The position numbers and the translations under genes were made by a program. From positions 62,001 to 126,000 of the forward strand of contig MU623404.1 of NCBI GenBank assembly GCA_025201765.1: DNA of 64,000 bases, in the 5' to 3' direction. Source of the stretch: Daldinia sp. FL1419 (taxonomy: Eukaryota; Ascomycota; Sordariomycetes; Xylariales; Hypoxylaceae). The notes under the pieces are model-generated. The model made no database searches. It saw nothing but the letters and a program-made list of their open reading frames with translations, and was not told the origin of the DNA. This document shows positions 1 to 11,300 of this stretch, piece by piece. Within the stretch, counting starts at the first letter, position 1. Every line of letters begins with the position of its first letter.

Positions 1-832
1 GACCGGAAATCGTGCTGATTACCCCTTTCGAATTTAGTTTTGCCAAGGAAAGTACCTACGGTTAGTAGACTTGCTGCTAAAAAGACGATGCTCGAGTATA
101 TGCTTTCACGTGTCGAGGGCGGCTTATATAATACGACAGCTATTCTCTCAGACGAGTCGGTAAAACGAATTGATTTATATAGTATACGGTATAAAATGTA
201 TACAATTTAAGCTTTTCATTAATTAAGAGGACAACTCTATTAGTTAATATTGGTATTACTGCATAGTACTACAATTATGTCTTGTACGAACGGGGACCGG
301 ACGCTTGGACTACCTTTTATCGATAACACTGAGTTGGCTATTTACTTATTATACTACGGTTACTGGTCTGTGCATTTATCGAATATGGATAATGCCTCGG
401 TCAAAACATGGCAGGTGTAAGTAAGCAAAGCCGAGAAGTCAATTGGGCGAACAGTTAATTATTTTACATGCTTTACAACGTGACAGAAATACTAAATAAC
501 TAACCTAACAGAAATAATTGTCACGTAAATTGTTCAACAACTGTAGATATACTCGAAAGGACCTCAGTACAGCGTGGTTACCTAGCTGCCCGCCTACCTA
601 GGTATACAACAATAGCTATTTATATACACCGCCGTGTTAGGGTCCTATGAGTTGTCATTCCTATCGTTAATTCCGTCTCGTTATCTCGTTAAATTATTAT
701 TCGACACTGACCTCTTAAAATTCCCCGGTACGTCTATGCGCGACGCCTCGCGACTTGCGGGGCCATAATCCGCCTTAATGATTCCTATCACGGCGCACCG
801 CTCCTTAACACTCTAAAAGGCCATACTTCGCG
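1..832. other. intergenic, upstream of PEX6
   Basis: AT-rich non-coding stretch with no open frame of useful length on either strand. It holds one copy of the dispersed palindromic motif (CTACCTAGGTATA near 594-606). The last 200 bases should contain the PEX6 promoter, but I see no convincing core element. Confidence 0.6.
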
Positions 833-3800
833 ATGATGGCTGCTCCGATTCGCGATCCAGGTGCTCATAGGAAGCGAAGACGAAGGAGAAGACAGGATAA
901 ACCTGCCATCGCAGCAAAGCTAGTCCTCGATAATCATGTGAAAGGAGATGTTGGCATATTGTCCAATGATTTATTCATTGACCTATTTCCTCACTTGCAA
1001 GACGGTAAGAAGCTTTACGAAACCTGTACACCCCACGCGTAGCTGTACCGGAAGCTAACGAGAATTCATTGCGAATATAGATTCGAGCGCAGACGAAGTC
1101 GATCAAACCCCCAGCGTTCAACATGTTGCTATTGCCCCGTGGACACCGTCTCCGAGTCCCCAGCGGACGAGTTGGACTATAGTCCCCATCGCTAGATCCG
1201 TCTCTCTCGCCAATTCGACGATCCAGTTCTCCCCTTCGTCCCTTGCCCTCCAAGGTTTTGCGACAACGTTGCAACAGGTTGCACCCTCGAAGCTTTCCAG
1301 CCACAATAGAGGTGGTATCGAAGTTCTAGTTTTAGACGTAACAACTCTTCCATTGGACACTGTCTTCGTACATCTCGAAAGTGACTTGGTAAAGAGACTC
1401 GAGAATGGAGAGGGAACATTCTTCAACGATCAATCATCCGCTGAAAAGAAGACAACCACGGAAAGTGATACCCCGACGGATCGTCTCGCTGCTGCGTTAC
1501 GTGTAGCTTTGGGAACCCTGAAGATCGTTCACAGCGGTGATCTGTTCCCTTTACCATTACCTCCGCATCCTGTCACACACCTTCCTCCCACACCCGGCAA
1601 GGTAACACTTTGTGAACCTGTAGCACAGGGTGTCTTAGCACCGACGACTAAGATTATCCTAACGAGGGGTCACACTCAGTCGAAGCAAGCTCGAGGCGCC
1701 ATCGCTTCTCCCCAGACCTTAAACGCCGTTGACCAGGATGGTGAGGACACGGCAACCGACCAATTCTATTCTGCTACCGAAGAGCGGGATAAGGCGGACG
1801 GTCCGAGCGAGACGTCGGATATCGTGACAGATGTTGATACGGATATCTCAGAACCTGAGAATGACGATGACCTCTCCGATGATTCACTCGACGATATTAT
1901 TTCTCTTCAAGCCCCATCGCTGCCATCCACCAATGCTAGCGGCATTTCTACAATGCAGCCTGGAACACCAATGACCCTCGGGCGTGGGAGAGTTGGCAAC
2001 GGCATAAATACTCCCTCGGTCTTCTCTAGTTTTACCGCCACTACCGCTCGCCAAGATCGTCCCAGAGGCCGCCTCTTCAAGGCCCACGGCTTAATGGACC
2101 AAATACCATCAGAATTACTCCACCCTAAGCCGGCGGCCGACGACGATGAAGAAATAAGAGTCTACGTAGATATCACCTCTCTTACCAGGATAGGGTGCTT
2201 CTCTGGAGACTGGGTCCGACTAGAAGCCTCAGAGGAGCCTCCTGCAAATGGGACCGGTTTGTTTGGTCTGGGCAGCTTCGGGCAGCCAGGGGAGGAAGAG
2301 CCGGTATGGCGGCCAGCTAAGATATACGGGCTTCCGGAGGGCTATTCTCACAGGCCCATGACGAGAATTCCAAGCTCGAAGCACGATGTGAATAATCGGA
2401 GACCGTCGTTCTTCGACTCTCAGGTCCCGGCGCATGCTGGGCCCAGCGCCTACATGTCGCCGCTCTTACTCGCAAACTTAGAGAGTGCGCCTTATGTCCG
2501 CTTGTCCCCGTTGAAGAGAATAGTTCAGCCTTCGAGGCCAGGTCAATCGAAAATTACCGGGTCGTCCCGTCCTCCCTACGCCCGGGACGTTACTCTTCAG
2601 CAAGTACGAACGCCCGTCTCTTCCGAAAAAGCCTTGCAGACAGCTATATTCGGAGGACTCAAAGATCATTTTTCGCGAAGCCTTCGCGTAGTGAAACCTG
2701 GTGACTTGGTTGGAATTCCAATCGATACACAACTCGGGCGTACTCTCCAGGAATCAACTAACATCGGCGATGGCCTTGCCCTTGATGATGTTGTAGCTCT
2801 CACGGCTTCGAGCAAGACTGGCGCAGTAGCTACATCAAAGCCAGACGCCGTCGCTTGGTTCAAAATCGCACATATAGAACGTCAAAAGACCGATCCCATC
2901 GACGAGGACGATGAAGAGGATTTATGGGGTGGTGTAGCCTGTGTCGACAGCGCTTCGACTCAGATTGCCCAATCTGGCGGTACTACTAGCTGCCTCCCGG
3001 GCACTAAAGATAGTAATTGGCCTTATTATTTGGGCGTTGAAGAAGCTCCTCGGCCCACGTCTAGTGTCCTTTCTTCTTTGTCACAGGCCCAGGCAAGATT
3101 TACTCCACCCCTGAGACGACGACTAAGAGAGCTACTAGCAGCTGCTACGAGTAAGCGGGCAGTTCATCTCAAAATGCCCCCCGTCGCCGTTCTCCTCGTA
3201 TCAAACCAGCGTAATATAGGCAAAGCTACCTTAGCCACCAATGCCTGCGCGGATATTGGTTTACATACATTTACCATTGATGCTTATGATGTGGTTAACG
3301 ATAGTGGAGCTGGAGGCAGCGATGTCAAAACCGAAGGTCTTTTGAAGGCCCGGGCAGATCGTGCTATGAGCTGCGGGCCAGAGTGTTGTGCTCTACTTAT
3401 TCGACATATCGAGGCTCTCACTGCCGACCGGATGGTAGCTGCGATGAAAGAAGTCCTCGGTGAGACCAGAGTATTGATTGCGACAACAACCGAAGTAGAC
3501 AAGGTTCCAGACGGAATTCGAGGACTTTTCACCCATGAGCTCGAAATGAGTGCTCCCGATGAGGGCGAACGTGAGGGTATTCTGCAATCTATAATACAAA
3601 ACCGGGGCGTTTCCTTGGCACCTGAAGTCGAGCTTAGCGGCGTTGCCCTCAAAACGGCAGCTTTAGTCGCTGGTGATCTAGTCGATGTAGTTGAGCGTGC
3701 CATAGTTGCACGCGACTCCCGTCTAGAGATGCTATCAGCAAAGGCTTCGAACGATGATTCGATTGTCACTATCCGTGATGTACAAGTTGCAGGAGGTTCT

Positions 3801-5313
3801 TCCGCGAGGTGTCTAACAAAGACGGACTTTGATATTGCTGTAGAAGCAGCACGGAAGAATTTTGCAGATGCAATTGGCGCACCGAAGATTCCAAACGTCA
3901 CCTGGGATGACGTTGGTGGTCTTAGCAACGTCAAGGAAGCGGTTATGGAGACGATCCAACTTCCACTGGAGAGGCCAGAGTTATTCGCTAAGGGAATGAA
4001 GAAGCGCTCTGGTATCTTGTTCTACGGCCCACCCGGCACGGGTAAGACGTTGTTGGCAAAGGCAATCGCCACGGAATACAGTTTGAATTTCTTCAGCGTG
4101 AAGGGGCCCGAGTTGCTCAACATGTATATTGGAGAGTCCGAAGCCAACGTCCGCCGAGTCTTCCAACGGGCTCGAGATGCGAGACCCTGCGTTGTCTTCT
4201 TTGATGAATTGGATTCAGTTGCCCCGAAACGAGGAAACCAGGGCGACAGCGGTGGTGTCATGGATCGTATCGTGTCCCAGCTTCTAGCAGAATTAGATGG
4301 CATGTCTGGAGGAGACGACGGAGGCGGTGGCGTCTTCGTTATCGGTGCCACAAACCGACCCGATCTGCTTGATCAGGCGTTGCTACGTCCCGGTAGATTT
4401 GACAAGATGCTCTATCTTGGTGTGTCTGACACAAACGAAAAGCAGATCACGATTATGGAAGCCCTGACAAGAAAGTATGTGTTTGACCCAATCATCTTAA
4501 CCTAGCACAGAGGAAAGATTCGTAATATATGCTAACCTTGCCTATAGATTCACACTCCACCCGTCTGTATCGTTGCCAACCATCGCTGAACACCTGCCCT
4601 TCACGTACACGGGTGCCGATTTTTACGCGTTGTGTAGCGACGCTATGCTTAAGGCAGTCACGCGGCAGGCTACTCGAGTAGACTCCAAGATTCGAGCCAT
4701 CAACGCAGAGCGGGCTAAAGACGGACACGCACCAATTTCCACGGCCAATTTCTTTGACCACCATGCGACGCCCGAAGATGTCGCTGTCATGGTCACAGAA
4801 CAGGACTTCCTCGACGCGAACCGGGAGCTGATTCCTAGTGTGAGCGCCGGAGAGTTGGCTCACTACGAGCAAGTCCGCGCCACCTTTGAAAATCAAGATA
4901 CCAAGCCATCTCAGAAACAATCACCACAACGACCGCGATCACCACCACCACAACCGGAATTAGCCGAGGCGCCATCCACGCCGGCATTCCGCAGGCCCAA
5001 GTCTGGGTCTATCTCGAGCACCAAGAGCAAAGGCAAAGCGACAACACCCACCAGTACCACGAGCAGCACCACCAGAAAGGGGAAAGGGAAGGCCCTCGCC
5101 AACGCCAGCGACGAGGGGAGCGGGAACGAGGAGGAGCCGGAAAACGGGTTCGGTGGCAGCAACATGACGAATGGGAGGAGGAGGAGTGGGAGCGGGAGTA
5201 CGAGTAAGGGCAAAGGGAAAGCGCCAGCTTCACCGAGCCCAGGGGGAGAGGGTAGTGGTAGTAACAGCAAGTTTAACCATGGGACGGCGAGCGATGACGA
5301 GGGCCTTTACTAA
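833..5313 (+). CDS. PEX6: peroxisomal AAA ATPase Pex6 (peroxin-6)
   Basis: Pex6 forms a hetero-hexameric motor with Pex1 at the peroxisome and extracts ubiquitinated Pex5 for recycling, so matrix import can continue. Three exons are inferred: 833-1004, 1081-4474 and 4548-5313 (introns 76 and 73 bp, each with a gctaac-type branch point). They join in frame to 1443 aa, a usual length for filamentous fungi. The N-terminus has the basic patch and LVLDNHVKGDVGIL segment seen in fungal Pex6. The first AAA domain (about 755-960) is degenerate: NIGKA replaces a proper Walker A and no acidic Walker B is visible. The second domain is intact: GPPGTGKT near 1040, FFDELDS near 1096, and GATNRPDLLDQALLRPGRFD near 1146. 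The last roughly 125 residues are Ser/Pro/Lys/Gly-rich low complexity. ATG codons at 833 and 836 are equivalent start choices. Confidence 0.93.
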
Positions 5314-5924
5314 ATGGATATTCTGGGTGCCGTCGACACATTGTGAGGGATGGGGGGGTAGGGGGTAGAGGATAGAGGATAGGGGTGTAGTTGGGGCTCA
5401 GAGTGTCTTATACATAGAAGACTGACTGGTAGTACGTATGTAGTATAATATTGTATACCTCTTATTCGGGTATAATAAGAGTACGGTACACTAGGTTAGG
5501 TAGTTGAAAAGATTATACATAATTCTATACACTCTAGCCTATGATAATACACTTTAATACACCAGCCTAGGTGGTTAAAAGAGAAGAACCATTGTAATAT
5601 AGTGAGTTATTAAAAAGAATCTTATCTTATTATTACAACACTTTGCCCTTACAATACAATATAATGTCCCCACAAACATGAAATAAAAACAAAACTGGGA
5701 ATGGGAACGGGGTTCAACCTGTAAGTACCTAACCTAACATAGGTCGGTAGGTAGGTATAATGGATAGTGTTTATTTTGTTTTAAGTCTTCTCTTCGCAAA
5801 TTTGGTATCTAAAGCACCCCCTTGCCCCCGAGGTGTTATCTGCCGTTTGGCGGATGGTATTAAAGTGAAGAAATCCGTCGGTATCGTTCGACGTTATCGG
5901 ATAACTTTGTAAGGCCGAATTCAA
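5314..5924. other. convergent intergenic spacer
   Basis: The 3' ends of PEX6 and the SH3BGR-like gene face each other here. The spacer is AT-rich with poly(A)/TATA-like stretches that probably serve as 3' UTRs and polyadenylation signals for both. No gene is visible. Confidence 0.6.
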
Positions 5925-7974
5925 TTATTTCGTAGGCTCAGCTTTGGCTTTACCTTTATCGCCTTCTTGATCTTCTTCTGTTGTCTCTTCGTCGTCGTCG
6001 TCGTCGTCGTCTTCTTCTTCTTCTTCTGCTTCCTCGCCCTCTTTCCCTTCGCCATCTTCCACGTGCCCGCCCTCGCTATCTTCTTCCTCTGAACTCGTTG
6101 CTTCGGGGATGGCTTCCGCTTGCTCGATCTCGGCAATTTCTTCGGGGGAAGCCTCCTCGACGACGGAGCCGTGGAGAAGCTCGCTTATGTTGGGCGTTGC
6201 GCCCGTGCCGTCTGCTCTCCAAGATCCGGTAGTCGGGCTCTGTAGCATCGGACGTAGTACATCCTCTTCGGTGGGAGACTCGTCGCCACGCCATGATGCT
6301 GACGTCGGCGACCGCAAGCTAGACTCAGGTGGCACTAGTTCTTTCTTGTCCGGTAGCTTCAGCTTGGTCAACCTCTCAGCCGCTGGGCGGGAGTTAGACA
6401 CAACTCTGGGCTTGGCTAGTGCATTAATTCTCGCCGAGGTAGTAGTCGTCGTCGTAGTCTTAGGTCTGATTGGGACCGTTTTGGTCGTCGTCCTAGTAGG
6501 CGTCGCTCTTGATGATGAAGTCCCTGTTGAAGGAGTGGTTTTTGAAGTAGTTGCTTTCGTGGGAGTTGGCTTGGACGTAGTTGATGTAGTAGTTGCTTTG
6601 GGCTTGGTTACAGTCGAAGCCGTCTTGGCTCTAGATGATGCCGTCGTACCAGTAACAGTCTTTCTAGCACTAGAACTGGTACTGGCGGTGGCGGTAGATC
6701 TCTTAGTATCCCCAGTCACTGTCTTTTTAGCATCACCAGTGACAGTCTTCTTAGTATCCGCAGTGGCAGTCTTCTTAGCAACTCCTATCGCCGGCTTCTT
6801 GACGTCCTTAGCGTCTGCTTTCTTAGTATCCTTTTCTGTTTTCTTGACATCCTTGCTCTCGGGCTTCTTGGTATCTTTGCTGTCTGCTGCCTTTTTAACT
6901 ACCTTGGTCTCGGGTTTCTTGGCATCCTTACTGTCAACCTTCTTCGTATCCTTGGTGTCTTTGGAATCCGCCTTCTTCGTGTCCTTGACATCCTTAGTGG
7001 CCTTAGTATCTGGCTTCTTGGTATCCTCCGCTTCTGATTTCTCGACGGTCTTGCTCTCCAGTTCCTTGGCCTCCTTGGGCTCTCCCTTGGCTTCTACCTT
7101 GGGCTCCTCTTTGGGCTCTTCTTTGGGTTCTTCTTTAGGTTCCACCTTGGGTTCCTCGTTTTCCTTCACGTCTTTATCATCTGACTTCTTAACATCTTCG
7201 CCCTCCTTATCTTTCTTGCCGTAGACCTTAGCACGCAAGCTGTCCAGGTGTACCTGCTTCGCTTTGGCCGCTGCCTCCTCGGCCAGACTAAGAGCGGGCT
7301 CGGCAGGGCTAGCTGTTTTGGCTGCTCCTCCGGTTTTGCTTGTCAACGTCGCGGTCGCTTTCGGCTTGTTGTTTTCGGGTAGCGGAGGTGCAGCAGGAGG
7401 CGGCGGCGCGGAACCGTCCGCATCAGGGGTAGCAGTTGATGCCTTCTTCTTGGTCTTCTTGACCTTAGGGGCAGGTGGAGGAGGCGCCTCGCTTATGGGA
7501 GGGATGGTGTAGTCGTCGTAGTAAATAGTAACATTCTGTTTCAGCTCGCCGTACTCGTTCCACTCTTCGATCTCAACTAGATCCTATGCGATCGGCTCAT
7601 CAGTGGTACGTTTCGAAAGCTTCTATTCGCAATTGACTCACACCAAGAACTAGTCCCATCTGCACCAGACCGGGAAGCTTGCGTTGTCGTCCAGATGCAT
7701 CTTTACCAGCTCTGCGACCCCATATCATTTTTGCTTTATCATCAACCGCGATATCCACGGCTTTGAACGGCACCTTGTTAGCTCTTAGGATAGTCTCTAA
7801 TCGCGAAGTAGCCGTCACGATGTGAGATGATCCAGCCGTTAAGGAGGTATAGATATATAAGGCGGGGTCTGTCGAGTATGTCGCAGCCTTTGGTTCCGCC
7901 TTTGGTTCTACCTTTGGTTCTAGCTTTGGTTCTAGCTTTGGCTCTGCCTGTGGTTCTACCTGTGGTTCTGCCAT
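5925..7974 (-). CDS. SH3BGR-type (glutaredoxin-like) protein with long Lys/Glu/Thr-rich repeat tail
   Basis: Two exons: 7974-7642 and 7583-5925, intron 58 bp (GTGAGT donor, CATAG acceptor), 663 aa. Residues about 30-130 form the SH3-binding glutamic-acid-rich (SH3BGR) thioredoxin fold: a LYIYTSLTAGSSHI strand-helix, then an IWGRRAGKD and KLPGLVQ region, then GDLVEIEEWNEYGEL restored across the splice. No CxxC redox pair is seen, as is usual for this family. The domain is preceded by about seven xEPx repeats (residues 3-30). It is followed by a Pro-rich linker, PKEE repeats (about 256-286), then about twelve imperfect DTKK/DVKKPE repeats (about 302-405), a Thr/Ser-rich stretch and a C-terminal acidic run (about 625-663). 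Fungal relatives usually have the domain at the extreme N-terminus. The tail looks disordered; its role is unknown. The antisense frame is open for 371 codons but is a shadow of the repeats. Confidence 0.8.
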
Positions 7975-8129
7975 CGTGTCGCAAATGATGTTGTCGAAGT
8001 TTGGATAAGAATTGAACCGATAAGGGGGGGAGGGGGAGAAGAAAGTGGAAGAGAGAAGGGAAGGAATTAAATTATAAAAGTTATCGGAGGTTGGAAATGG
8101 GATGCTCCTGGTTCCAGGTCGGAAGAATG

Positions 8130-8160
8130 CGAAGAACGAAGAACGAAGAACGAAGAACGA
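8130..8160. repeat. heptamer tandem repeat (CGAAGAA)x4
   Basis: Four exact head-to-tail copies of CGAAGAA followed by a partial copy, about 160 bp upstream of the SH3BGR-like start codon, so possibly in its promoter or 5' leader. Confidence 0.9.
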
Positions 8161-8260
8161 ATCCCCTGGATCAGATAACGATAGACAAGACGCCTAGTTA
8201 ATCGATAATACATATATTAGGAGGTTTAGGAGGTTTATAGGAGGTTTTAAGGATGCTTGG

Positions 8261-8308
8261 GGGGACGCTTAGGGACGCTTAGGGAACGCCTAGGGAACGC
8301 TTAGAACG
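8261..8308. repeat. imperfect 10-11 bp tandem repeat (GGGACGCTTA-like)
   Basis: About four imperfect copies of a GGGA(A)CGCYTA unit in a row. They follow a run of GGAGGTTT units just upstream (about 8219-8246). Confidence 0.75.
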
Positions 8309-11300
8309 TTTCATCCGTGCTTCTACCAACCCGCCGGCACGAGACCGCTGAAGGCTAAAAAGCCATTGGCGCGAGCTTTAAATTTTTGATTGGGCGCTTG
8401 TACCTGAAAATGACTTCATAACATAATTGGATAAGGTTTAAGGTTTAACTGCATAGCTAGGTACTTAGGTAGGTACCTAGGCAGTTACCTGCCTCTGCGT
8501 TGGGAAATAGGTGGTCGTATGTCTGGTATTGTACATGGTACCCTGTTTCATACGAAGGGGCAGTTTTGAAGTCGGAATTTAACAACCCCGTTGCCTTTCG
8601 AATTCGGAGCAACCCGTAATAAATAAGATTCCCGGTTAACACAAACTCGTAATAATTATAATAATTATACGTCTTCGAGGACTCTTCGAGGACTCAAACA
8701 TATCAAACCCACCTAAGTTTCAAAGACTACCTAGGTTAGGTACCTAGAAATATTTTATAATGATAGAGAACGTTGGTAAGGATAGTGCAACTAGGTAGCT
8801 TTTAAACAATCCCTCCTGGTTATTAATAAGTCGCCTGGTATTACCTACATACTATAATCACAAAAATCCAGATCCAGAATTACTGCTACACAGTCGACTC
8901 AATAAGGCAACTGTATGCATTGGGTCCCTGACCAAGACGGGTAGTGGAAGTCAAAGTTGGCCTAACAATAACTACCTAACTATTCAAAATCAAAGCATCT
9001 ATTTAACTAGGAGACACAACATCCATAAGAAAGGCTTGTTGCTCCCATGCGGATATACCCGCGTAGCTCAGGAATGCCATTACGTACCTAGGTAGTCTTC
9101 ATCGACATATCAACAGCAGCACCTCGATAAACAACCAAATAGCTGCTCTGTTTCACTGTAGAGCCGATTGAAAGAATGCGGTCGCCATTGAACAGCAAGT
9201 CCGATTCGGGCTTCGATCATCCAAGCTTTACAATCTCGTCTCTATTTATCAGCATATATTAAACACCAGGTTAAGCCATATCAACCTCCCGGCCATGGTT
9301 CGTCACGTTTATCCGTAATCAAGCCCACGAATCCTTAAAGCTGTACGCTGAAGTGCATACGTAACCGGTTCCTCATCCCTTAGCCGGTGAGCAACATCCC
9401 GGCCCTGTTGCGAGTATTATGTCCAAGTCTATAGTAACCTATTATTAACTCTTCCATCTGACCCAGCTTATAACTCTGCAATATCCCTAAATGGCGATGC
9501 ACACTGTATCTGGTAATAAACGATGTGACATGATAGGGCTTGATTTTTCTACGTGATGTCTCAGTGTCAATTGACAACAGCATACGAAGAAAACAAGACT
9601 ATAAGTCTCAAACAGCCGCGTATACCCCCCAGGAACAGCTTGCATGCATCCCAAATAAACCCGTCCTTGTTACGAGAAAAAAAAAACTTATAGATCTTCT
9701 GCATAATTCGCTCACCCTGAAGGAGGTAGCTCGGTCGACCCGCGGTACCGGTTCCGTGGGAAGAACAAGCCCATCGTAAAAGTCCAAAAAGTGGCGAGAA
9801 GATGGATCAGTCGGAAGTGCACCTATAATATAACCCGCCAGGAAGTACGCCGTCCTCTTACGCAGCTCACCGTGTCCCCGAAAAAGCTTGTTAGTTCCGT
9901 TTCTTCTGGGTATCTGCAGCCAGAGATCCCTGCTCGTACATCTGGTGGGTTACAACGAGCAGCGAGCCAGCAGCTAGGCCGACAAGGCTACGGGCGTTGG
10001 GAAAATGCTGTCGTACCCGGACTGTAACCGTGGCTTGAGCCTCCGCCACCTAGGTCACGAAGAGTAGTGATATGCCTACCTCTTATGTCCTATGTGTCAC
10101 GAACTACCTGGTTGGCTCGCGCTGATCACTTCCCTTCAAACCAGAATGCTGTGATTGCTAATCCTGTTTACCAAGTCTTGTCGGGTGTTGATGCTGACTC
10201 TGAGGCGCCCTGCTTTGCCTGTTTTGGAGAAAGCCAGTTCCAGTTGTGTCACCTTGAAACTCATCGTTCATCTAGGTATCTCATCAGCATCGTACAGCAT
10301 ATAGAAGTGAGCATGTGCCAACTCAAGATCTATCTATTGAATGACCAAGGGATTTTAGTTGGTAGTTGTAGGATCGTCTCTTATCATATATCATAAATCG
10401 ATTTGAATATATTCATATGTCATCTATAATGAACGGCTCCTCTCACTGGTTGCCCACTCACATTAGCACGGCAGGAATATTGGAAACTAAAAGTGATAAG
10501 GAACATCTCACTACCCAAGTCACCAGACTAGAAGTTTTTCTATTCTAGTAGCACCGTAATTAGCGCTGTATTGCTCGAGTTGTGACGGATTTGGCAATGT
10601 CTCATACCGAAACGTAACTTGCGAGCAAACACCTCGTTAACCCCGATATACCGTACGCCAATGCCTGTTATGCTTCAAAATATGATCAGATATTCTTTTA
10701 TTTCCAGTCCTCTGTTTCTCCGGAATCCCGAGGCGAGGCTAATGTAGTTGGGGAGTTTCCCGACGGCCAATCACCAAGAATACATCGTTAATCCTGGTGC
10801 CCAATGGCGTTGGAGCTCGATATTAAAGGACAGATTTGACGTCCCGACTGCTCGGGTAGGATGTGATCAGTCGGCGGCCGTCGGCCCCACCATAAAAAGT
10901 GTCGATGATGTTCCGCTGCAGAGTTCCTTGTGCCACCTACGTAGCTCGCGTACGAAGGACAAGGGGAATGGCAGCTTGCTGCACGCAACAGCTAATATGT
11001 GCATGATGTACGTGATGGTGTGCACGCGGTACCAGAATAGGCACACGCTACTAATTTCAGCTCTGTTCGCTTAGCACAGAATTCGTCCTGCTGAGCAGCC
11101 GAGAAAGCTAGAGGGCACGGTCCCGGTGCGCGGGAATGGATCACGTAGGTAAAGAGAAAGCATAGTGTAGGTCAGCATTCATTAGAGCTTACAATCATAC
11201 ACGTAAGGAGTAGCCGGTATAGAAAATACATCCAATCTTGTTGGAGAATGCGGGTCGCTTAGGAAGACTTACCGTGGGGGAGACGGAGACCCTAGCAGAG

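Noticed and set aside
6109..7224. 371-codon open frame on the plus strand
   Set aside because: It is antisense to the Lys/Glu/Thr repeats of the SH3BGR-like gene; the repetitive codons leave the opposite strand without stops. The translated sequence is an artificial Leu/Val/Ser repeat.
10067..10396. 109-codon frame in the gene desert
   Set aside because: No recognisable domain, no splice partner, and length within chance expectation for 6 kb of DNA.
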